Shown here in pieces: positions 13,187 through 18,639 of a stretch of 18,639 bases of DNA; the first letter of the stretch is position 1; every line of letters begins with the position of its first letter. Location: contig JAISYA010000112.1 in assembly GCA_031270205.1 (NCBI GenBank), positions 1 through 18,639 of the forward strand. The letters run 5' to 3'. Origin of the DNA: Treponema sp. Lineage in GTDB: Bacteria; Spirochaetota; Spirochaetia; Treponematales; Breznakiellaceae. The notes beneath the pieces are model-generated. The model made no database searches and was not told the DNA's origin. It saw nothing but the letters and a program-made list of their open reading frames with translations. Both the position numbers and the translations under genes were made by a program.

Positions 13187-14800
13187 ATGGAAGCTGAATT
13201 TGTCCACGCCGGTATTTGGTCGGTTATCCCGCCGCTGGTCGCCATCGCGCTGTCGCTTATCACCAAAGAGGTGATTTTCTCCCTGATGGTCGGCATTATG
13301 TCTGGCGCGCTGATTTACAGCGCGCTCTTCGGGCTGGGGGCGGTGGGGGTGTTTACCGTCACCATCGACACCATGATCGGCAAACTCGCCGACGGCGGTA
13401 ACGCCGCGATGGTTATTTTTCTCGCCCTGCTCGGCGGGCTTGTGGCGCTGGTCACCAAGGCCGGCGGTTCCAACGCCTACGGGCTTTGGGCAAGCGCCCG
13501 GATAAAATCGCGGAGCAGCGCGGGGCTGCTTACTTCACTTCTGGGTCTCCTTATCTTTATTGACGATTATTTTAACTGCCTCACTGTAGGAACCGTTATG
13601 CGCCCGGTAACCGACCGCCACCGGATCAGCCGCGAAAAGCTGGCGTACCTGATTGACGCCACCGCCGCGCCGGTATGCGTCATCGCTCCGATTTCTTCCT
13701 GGGCCGCCTCGGTTATTTCCTATTACCCTACCGAGACCGGTGTTACCGGCATGCAGGCTTTTGCCGGATCAATCCCCATGAACCTCTACGCGGTGTTGAC
13801 GATTTTTATGGTAATATGGCTGGCGGTACGCAAAAACGGCGACTACGGCCCTATGGCCGCCGTTGAGCGTTACGCGGAGAAAACCGGCATAACGGAGCGC
13901 TGCTTCGAGCGGATTTCGCGCGGCGGTGAAGAGGAAGGCGTTAAAAACGAGACCTCCGTTAACGACAATGACGAGCTTGAGCGGCTGCGGGTTTCCGCCG
14001 GGGGAAAGGTTTTCGACCTGATTATCCCCGTGGCGTTCCTCGTGCTTTTTTCCGTGCTTGCCATGCTCTGGTACGGCGGCTTTTGGGCCGGTGAAGGGAA
14101 GAGCCTGTTTGAAGCATTCGGCGACACTTCCGCGGGTTTTGCCCTTGCCCTGGGCGGCTTCGGCGCGCTCGTGGTTTCGTTCTTCCTTTTTGTGCCCCGC
14201 CGTATTATCAGCTTCAAGGATTTTTTTGCCGCCATCGGCGCGGGGATAAAATCCATGACCCCGGCGATTATCATTTTGACGCTTGCCTGGACCATCAGCG
14301 GAATTTGCCGGGACCTGCTCAATACCGGAATGTATGTAGCGGCTCTGGTGGAGGCATCGTCAATGCCGGTGGCGCTCATTCCGGCGATTATGTTTGTCAT
14401 CGCCGCGGCCCTTTCTTTTTCCACCGGAACCTCCTGGGGAACCTTCGGTATACTCATTCCCATCACAATCAACATCTGCGACTTTGTCGCGCCCCATCTT
14501 TCGATTGTTTCCCTTTCGGCGGTCATGGCCGGTTCGGTTTTCGGCGATCACTGCTCGCCAATTTCCGACACGACAATTCTTTCCTCAACCGGCGCGGGCT
14601 GCAACCACATCAGCCACGTCGCGACGCAGATGCCTTACGCGCTCACTGTCGCCGCGGCCTGTTTTGCGGGCTACATCATAGCGGGCTTTGCCGCGCCGCT
14701 GGGTTTCGCCGTGAACGTGATCATTACCCTGCCGGTTTCGCTTGTGCTGCTCATTGCCGCGCTGCTGGTATTGCCGAAAGTGTGGAAGGTTACGGGTTAA
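13187..14800 (+). CDS. NhaC-family Na+/H+ antiporter
   Basis: A 537-residue polytopic inner-membrane protein of the NhaC family (COG1757), expected to exchange Na+ for H+. Many hydrophobic segments run from residue 11 to the C-terminus, interrupted by a hydrophilic cytoplasmic-type loop at about 225-285 (GGEEEGVKNETSVNDNDELE). Family motifs are LLIFIDDYFNCLTVGTVMRP (121-140) with the acidic pair in a membrane segment, FSTGTSWGTFGILIP (near 415), and VFGDHCSPISDTTILSS (near 460). The start at 13187 is fixed by AGGAGG 5 nt upstream and a good promoter; the frame is open back to 13145. Some family members exchange organic acids such as malate and lactate, so the substrate is not certain. It stands alone and meets the GH57 gene end to end with a 12-bp gap. 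Confidence 0.88.
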   Translation: MEAEFVHAGIWSVIPPLVAIALSLITKEVIFSLMVGIMSGALIYSALFGLGAVGVFTVTIDTMIGKLADGGNAAMVIFLALLGGLVALVTKAGGSNAYGLWASARIKSRSSAGLLTSLLGLLIFIDDYFNCLTVGTVMRPVTDRHRISREKLAYLIDATAAPVCVIAPISSWAASVISYYPTETGVTGMQAFAGSIPMNLYAVLTIFMVIWLAVRKNGDYGPMAAVERYAEKTGITERCFERISRGGEEEGVKNETSVNDNDELERLRVSAGGKVFDLIIPVAFLVLFSVLAMLWYGGFWAGEGKSLFEAFGDTSAGFALALGGFGALVVSFFLFVPRRIISFKDFFAAIGAGIKSMTPAIIILTLAWTISGICRDLLNTGMYVAALVEASSMPVALIPAIMFVIAAALSFSTGTSWGTFGILIPITINICDFVAPHLSIVSLSAVMAGSVFGDHCSPISDTTILSSTGAGCNHISHVATQMPYALTVAAACFAGYIIAGFAAPLGFAVNVIITLPVSLVLLIAALLVLPKVWKVTG

Positions 14801-14812
14801 GGGCCAGGGGCG

Positions 14813-16414
14813 CTACCGCTTTCTTCTGAAAATACGGTAATTGATATGGGGGAATACGTTGTGCCGGCGCTCCGCGTTGGTAAGCCATTCAGTGCTGATG
14901 TAATTGCTGCCCAGCGCTTCGTAGATGGTGGTAAAATTGTGCAGGGCGCTTTCGATTTGGCCGCGGGCGTATTCGGTGGAATCTTGCCGGTAGAGCATTT
15001 TGGGCCAGTCGGAGCTTTGGACAAGGAGAATCTCCCTGGCGGCCTGGTTCAGGGACCGTTCCTTAAGGCCGGTGTCGTCAGGAAAGCGCTCTGCCAGTTC
15101 AACCATCCGGTCAAGGGAACGGACCATGTAGCGGTACATCCAGTCGTTGGAAGAGTCGAGCCACGTTTCGGCATAGCCGTTGAAGCCGGCGGAGGAAAAG
15201 TCGGGCGTTGACACCTCAAGGGCGGAAAGATCCTGCTTAAAAAGGTATTCGGCGGGAGTGATAAACTGTATCTCCCGGTAACCCGCGCCGAGACGGAACA
15301 GGGCCTCAAGAAACTGCGGCCCTTCATACCAGAAACGGCCAAGACTGTCCGCTTCGCAGGCGCAGAGGCTGAGGGGAACCTCCCTCATGTGCTTTGCCGC
15401 GTCCGCAAGCCGCCCGTACTGGGCCTCAAGGAACGAGCGGGCGTGCGCCGCCGCCGCCGCCTGCGCGGTTTCGCTTTCGTACACCGCCTGCCCCCGGAAA
15501 GCGGTCCTCCAGTACTTAAAACCGGTCTGCCGCCGCTCGCCGGCTTCCGCCAGGAAGGGGCCGATGTCTGCGGGGGCAAGCTCGTAGCCCACGTCCCGGT
15601 TGTTGTCCCGGTACGGCCCTTCGCCTGCCATCCGGCCCAGGGCGGCGGCGGCGTAAAAATCCCTTGCCAGCACAAAAAGCCCCGCCGGCGTTTTTACCGG
15701 ATGGAAAGTCCCGCGCGAAGGAGCGGGCTTCCCAAACACAAAGCCGTGGCTGTCAACAATGGTATAGCTGAAGTTATAGGAGCGCAGGCAGAATTCAAGC
15801 CCCCCGACCCAGCCAAGTTCAGGAAGCCAGAAACCCTGGGGCTGCCTGCCGAAGTGGTGGCGGTAATAAGGAACGGCCGCCTCTATCTGAGCCTGCAGAG
15901 ATTCCGGGTAAGGGCACAAAAGAGGCAGGAACGCGTGGGTGGCGGGCGCCGCCAGTATTTCGATTTTTCCCTTCCTCCGGTAACGGTCAAAAACCCTTAA
16001 AAGATTACCCCCGTAACGCTCGGTAAAAAGGATCCTCCGGTCAACCGCGCGGTCAAAATAGAGCTTTGCCAGCTTGTATATCTCCGGCCTATCCGTGGTC
16101 CGTTCCAGTTCCCGCCTGCCGAATTCAATCTGCCGGTCCGTATAGGCGATGTATTTCTTCAATAGGGCAGCGTCGCTCATCATTTGGCAGAGCAGGGGGG
16201 AAAAGGACATGCCCAAACGAAAGGGAATATGATCCCCTTCCAGGCGGTCAAAAACCTCAAGCAGGGGAAGATACGTTTCCGAGAGGGCCTCGAAAAACCA
16301 GCCTTCCGCCACGGAACCGGCCCCGCCGGTATTCGCGTCATCTTTCCGGACGCTTCCCTCTACAAAAGGAAGATGGGCGTTAAGTACCAGGGAAATAGCG
16401 TAACGAATATCCAT
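14813..16414 (-). CDS. GH57 family glucan enzyme (1,4-alpha-glucan branching enzyme type), atypical active site
   Basis: A 533-residue cytoplasmic protein of glycoside hydrolase family 57, in the branching-enzyme (DUF1957-containing) subgroup by length and motifs. Such enzymes form alpha-1,6 branches in glycogen-like glucan. Conserved regions are LNAHLPF (11-17), ATHAFLPLL (158-166), GFWLPELGW (194-202) with nucleophile Glu199, EADSLGRFWYEG (354-365), and SSDWPKML (467-474) in the C-terminal helical domain. Two deviations stand out. The first His of the usual HAHLP is Asn12, and the acid/base motif usually written D-[AT]-E-L-F-G-H reads E-A-D-S-L-G-R, so Glu354 replaces the acid/base Asp and Arg360 replaces His. 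Activity may therefore be altered. It starts at ATG 16414, 12 nt after the DUF4912 gene, with AGGG upstream. Confidence 0.85.
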   Translation of the reverse strand: MDIRYAISLVLNAHLPFVEGSVRKDDANTGGAGSVAEGWFFEALSETYLPLLEVFDRLEGDHIPFRLGMSFSPLLCQMMSDAALLKKYIAYTDRQIEFGRRELERTTDRPEIYKLAKLYFDRAVDRRILFTERYGGNLLRVFDRYRRKGKIEILAAPATHAFLPLLCPYPESLQAQIEAAVPYYRHHFGRQPQGFWLPELGWVGGLEFCLRSYNFSYTIVDSHGFVFGKPAPSRGTFHPVKTPAGLFVLARDFYAAAALGRMAGEGPYRDNNRDVGYELAPADIGPFLAEAGERRQTGFKYWRTAFRGQAVYESETAQAAAAAHARSFLEAQYGRLADAAKHMREVPLSLCACEADSLGRFWYEGPQFLEALFRLGAGYREIQFITPAEYLFKQDLSALEVSTPDFSSAGFNGYAETWLDSSNDWMYRYMVRSLDRMVELAERFPDDTGLKERSLNQAAREILLVQSSDWPKMLYRQDSTEYARGQIESALHNFTTIYEALGSNYISTEWLTNAERRHNVFPHINYRIFRRKR

Positions 16415-16426
16415 ACTTAAGCCCTA

Positions 16427-17140
16427 TCAGCGGAGAGCGCCTTTCCGCTTGTCACGGGCCAGGCGGTCGGCGTTGCGTATAATGGCAAAATCGCGCGCGC
16501 CGGACAAACAGGCCAACGGATTGTTATAAATGTCCTGTATATCCCCCGGAAGGCCGGACTTGCGGGACGGCATTTCAAGGAGTCTGGGCATTTTGAAGGG
16601 GCGGGAAAAAATCAGCGGCATCTCTTTTTCTCCCTGCAAGACGCAAAGCTCCACCATATACCGTCCCTCCGCCGGGGGAAAGCCCAGATACCAGGCGTTG
16701 TCGTCCGCGCCTACCGGCACCGTAAAGGAATTCTCCCAATCCGTCCCGGAGCGCCTCCCCGGAGAAGGCGCATCCTCCGACAGGGGAAGCACTTTCAGGC
16801 GATAGCCGCCGAAATCCGGGGCTTTTTCGTACAGTTCCCGGTCATGCCCCTTCACTTCCCAAAAAACAAACGCCCACAACGGATCCCGAATCATCACCTC
16901 GATATACGAAATGTTGTAGCGCCTGGGCAGGGCGGCGGCCTCCGTAAAGTCCGGGGAATCCTCCAAATCATCTTCGGCGCCGAATTCATCAGCGAACCTG
17001 AAAGCCAGCAATTCCTCAATAATAAAAATACGTTCCAGGCCGGGGGGAATGTCTATACCGAAACCATCAGCCAATTTAACCAATTCATCGGCGCTCAAGC
17101 TCTCCAGATACGGTCTGGTTAAATGGGGTTCTGTTATCAT
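16427..17140 (-). CDS. DUF4912 domain protein
   Basis: A protein of about 237 residues, soluble, without a signal peptide. The N-terminus (RPYLESLSADELVKLADGFG, 9-28, then IDIPPGLERIFIIEELL) looks like a SAP/Rho-N-type helical motif. The centre has the DUF4912 signature LPRRYNISYIEVMIRDPLWA (71-90) followed by FVFWEV. A beta-rich part with AWYLGFPPAEGRYMVELCVL follows, resembling an immunoglobulin-like fold. The basic tail ends ARDKRKGALR. No catalytic motif is visible. Its stop is 12 nt before the GH57 start, so the two are almost certainly cotranscribed and may work together in glucan metabolism; that is inference. The start is uncertain: ATG 17140 and GTG 17170 (10 residues longer) both lack a clear ribosome-binding site. 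Confidence 0.78.
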   Translation of the reverse strand: MITEPHLTRPYLESLSADELVKLADGFGIDIPPGLERIFIIEELLAFRFADEFGAEDDLEDSPDFTEAAALPRRYNISYIEVMIRDPLWAFVFWEVKGHDRELYEKAPDFGGYRLKVLPLSEDAPSPGRRSGTDWENSFTVPVGADDNAWYLGFPPAEGRYMVELCVLQGEKEMPLIFSRPFKMPRLLEMPSRKSGLPGDIQDIYNNPLACLSGARDFAIIRNADRLARDKRKGALR

Positions 17141-17179
17141 ACCCAAATCATTGTGAAAAAAAGAAGCCACAGAGTCAAT

Positions 17180-17214
17180 GGACTAATACCGGATCAAGGG
17201 ACTGATACCAGATC
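17180..17214. repeat. Short near-perfect direct repeat at the rluA-type gene 3' end
   Basis: GGACTAATACCGGATC (17180-17195) and GGACTGATACCAGATC (17199-17214) differ at two of 16 positions and are 19 bp apart. One copy lies at the end of the pseudouridine synthase coding sequence and the other touches its stop codon, as if a small tandem duplication had occurred there. Confidence 0.5.
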
Positions 17215-17874
17215 GAGAAACGCCTTAAAGTATTCCGGCGGAGGGGCGCTTATGTCTAACTGAAAGCTGCCGCCGCGCGGGGGGATGACCAGCCGGACCG
17301 CGTGCAGCAGGAGCCGCTTGACGTTCATGGTTTTGCGGAGCGCTTTGTTCAGGGCAAAATCGCCGTACTTGTCATCCCCGATTACCGGATTCCCGGTCAT
17401 GGCCAGGTGACGGCGTATCTGATGCATTCTGCCCGTTCCCGGTTCCAGTTCCAGCAGGGAAAAAGACACCTGTCCGGCACTGCCGCTCCCCAGCGTCTTA
17501 TAGCGGGTTTCTGATTTTTTCACGCTGCCCCGGATCAGCAGGTCAAGCCGTATGACGCCCGCCGCTTTGGCGGGCCGGCCCGCGCAGATCGCCAGGTATT
17601 GCTTGACTATCCCCGCGCCGGGCCGGGCGGCCGCTGGTTTTTCCCCCCACAGGCGGGAAAACAGGGCGGCGGCTTCTCTGGTTTTGGCCGCCAACAGCAG
17701 CCCCGACGTTTCCTTGTCCAGCCGGTGCACCAGGAGGGGCCGCGGCGAATACGTCTCCGCTAAAATCGTGTCCAGCGACACTGCTACCCCCGCGCCGCCC
17801 TGTACGGCAAGCCCCGCGGGTTTGTTCAGCACCAGGCAGGTATCGTCTTCGTAGAGTATTTCTATCCGCTTCAC
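17194..17874 (-). CDS. RluA-family RNA pseudouridine synthase
   Basis: A 226-residue pseudouridine synthase of the RluA/RsuA superfamily, isomerising uridine in rRNA or tRNA. Motif I is LLVHRLDKETSGLLLAAKT (47-65), with catalytic Asp53. Downstream are KQYLAIC, then GRMHQIRRHLAMTGNPVIGD with the RNA-contacting Arg/His residues and the family's GD-x-K-YG ending. There is no N-terminal S4 domain, so it is a short catalytic-domain-only member and its RNA target cannot be assigned. It starts with GTG at 17874 without an obvious ribosome-binding site. The divergent exported-protein gene begins only 19 bp away. The DUF4912 and GH57 genes follow on the same strand after 23-53 nt, suggesting a three-gene operon. 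Confidence 0.9.
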   Translation of the reverse strand: MKRIEILYEDDTCLVLNKPAGLAVQGGAGVAVSLDTILAETYSPRPLLVHRLDKETSGLLLAAKTREAAALFSRLWGEKPAAARPGAGIVKQYLAICAGRPAKAAGVIRLDLLIRGSVKKSETRYKTLGSGSAGQVSFSLLELEPGTGRMHQIRRHLAMTGNPVIGDDKYGDFALNKALRKTMNVKRLLLHAVRLVIPPRGGSFQLDISAPPPEYFKAFLDLVSVP

Positions 17875-17893
17875 AATATACCGATACTGTAGT

Positions 17894-18639
17894 ATGAAAC
17901 CGCGATTTTTTATACTGCTCTGCGTCCTGGCCGTGCCGCCGCTTGCCGCCGGGCCGCTCCACTCCTCCGCCTGGGGTTTCAGGCTGGACCTTCCCGAAGG
18001 CTACACGTTGGCCGGCGGAAACGGCAGGGACCGTTTTTCGTTTACCGGGCCGGACGGGGCGCGCTTTGACCTTGCCGTATACTCAGGAACCTACAACACC
18101 CTTAAAAATATGGTTGATGATGTTGCCCGCCGCCTGGATAACCGGGGGGAGGCGAGCTTTTTTGACTACCGGGACAAGCCCGCGGCGCTCCTGGAACTGC
18201 GCTTTGGAGATACGGCGGGCTGGGGGCTGTGCGTGGAACTGACCCCCGGCGCGGAAGGCGCCCCCCCGCCGATGCTGCTTGCCCTTGCCTATGGCCCGGC
18301 GGGAACAGACGGCCTGGAACTGTTCCACCTGTCCGCCCTGGATTCCATCGCCCCTTCCGAAGCGGAGCGGCGTTACCCCGGGCCGGTCACCGAATTCGCC
18401 TATCCGCGCGGCGGGGAAAAAAGAACCGCCCTGGCCCTGAGCGGCGTTACGGCGCTGTTTCGGGAAAACGACGCGGAGGCCGCCCAGGCTCTGGTGGACC
18501 GGGAATTCGCCCTGCTCAGGAAATACCTTCCGGCGAAAACCGTGCGGGAAGCGTGGGTCCGCTTTTACCGGGCCATTTACCGCGATTCCTGGGAACGCCT
18601 TGCGGACGCGGTTTTCCAGCTTGAACGGAAATGGAACGT
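17894..18639 (+). CDS. Exported protein of unknown function (partial, runs off the window)
   Basis: An open frame from ATG 17894 runs to the window end without a stop, giving at least 248 residues. The N-terminus is a clear signal peptide: MKPR, then a hydrophobic core (FFILLCVLAVPPL), then AAG near residue 20. The mature part begins with WGFRLDLPEGYTLAGGNGRD (27-46), then RFSFTGPDGARFDLAVYSG. It is rich in aromatic and acidic residues, with AQALVDREFALLRKYLP and AWVRFYRAIYRDSWERLADA near the end of what is visible. I recognise no named domain and the C-terminal part is missing. A periplasmic or surface location is inferred from the signal peptide. The start has no good ribosome-binding site and lies 19 bp from the divergent pseudouridine synthase start. 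Confidence 0.7.
   Translation, partial: MKPRFFILLCVLAVPPLAAGPLHSSAWGFRLDLPEGYTLAGGNGRDRFSFTGPDGARFDLAVYSGTYNTLKNMVDDVARRLDNRGEASFFDYRDKPAALLELRFGDTAGWGLCVELTPGAEGAPPPMLLALAYGPAGTDGLELFHLSALDSIAPSEAERRYPGPVTEFAYPRGGEKRTALALSGVTALFRENDAEAAQALVDREFALLRKYLPAKTVREAWVRFYRAIYRDSWERLADAVFQLERKWN

Noticed and set aside
12959..13207. Extension of IMP dehydrogenase to 13207
   Set aside because: The family N-terminus begins at ATG 12958, which has GGGAG 5 nt upstream; the extension would cross the leader hairpins and the divergent antiporter gene start.
1..18639. Mobile elements, CRISPR arrays, toxin-antitoxin or defence systems
   Set aside because: No transposase, integrase, phage or Cas-like protein is encoded, and no array of regularly spaced repeats is present.

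Overview
This 18.6 kb window is chromosomal, gene-dense, housekeeping-type DNA from a GC-rich bacterium. The gene set and style suggest a spirochete of the Treponema lineage, perhaps one of the higher-GC gut treponemes. The clues are a relaxed lipobox on an FMN-binding lipoprotein, a stand-alone nitrogen-type PTS IIA protein, a DUF4912 protein next to a GH57 glucan enzyme, a DUF2400 protein, and an LL-diaminopimelate aminotransferase. The assignment is inference; there is no rRNA or other phylogenetic marker here. I see no insertion sequence, phage gene, CRISPR array or integration scar.

Layout. Positions 1-1770 (+): a short RecQ-type helicase behind a clear sigma-70-like promoter. Positions 1760-3126 (-): LL-diaminopimelate aminotransferase, preceded by tRNA-Arg(CCT) with a near-consensus promoter. 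Positions 3190-3270: a structured inverted-repeat element. Positions 3286-4671 (-): galactokinase. Positions 4799-8035 (+): a flavin-binding-type lipoprotein and, 9 nt later, a 915-residue membrane hybrid sensor kinase. Positions 8103-10609 (+): a 666-residue protein with a C-terminal pRiA4b ORF-3-like domain and an N-terminal half I do not recognise, translationally coupled (ATGA overlap) to a PTS EIIA protein. Positions 10678-12958 (-): IMP dehydrogenase (guaB) followed at 4 nt by a DUF2400 protein whose C-terminal half resembles the endonuclease III fold. Positions 13187-14800 (+): an NhaC-type Na+/H+ antiporter with a good promoter. Positions 14813-17874 (-): a likely operon of RluA-type pseudouridine synthase, DUF4912 protein and GH57 glucan enzyme. 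Positions 17894-18639 (+): an exported protein of unknown function that runs off the window.

How the genes fit together. The window mixes metabolism (lysine/DAP, galactose, guanine nucleotides, alpha-glucan), DNA/RNA maintenance (RecQ, DUF2400, RluA), ion homeostasis (NhaC) and signalling (hybrid kinase, EIIA). Four places merit a second look. (1) The pRiA4b-like fusion is coupled to a regulatory EIIA. (2) The GH57 enzyme keeps its nucleophile Glu but has a D-to-E/E-to-D swap at the acid/base motif and Asn for the first conserved His. (3) The flavin-type lipoprotein lies directly upstream of the sensor kinase. (4) The guaB leader carries two hairpins. There is no intergenic stretch longer than 300 bases; the longest, 12959-13186, holds the guaB leader hairpins and the antiporter promoter.
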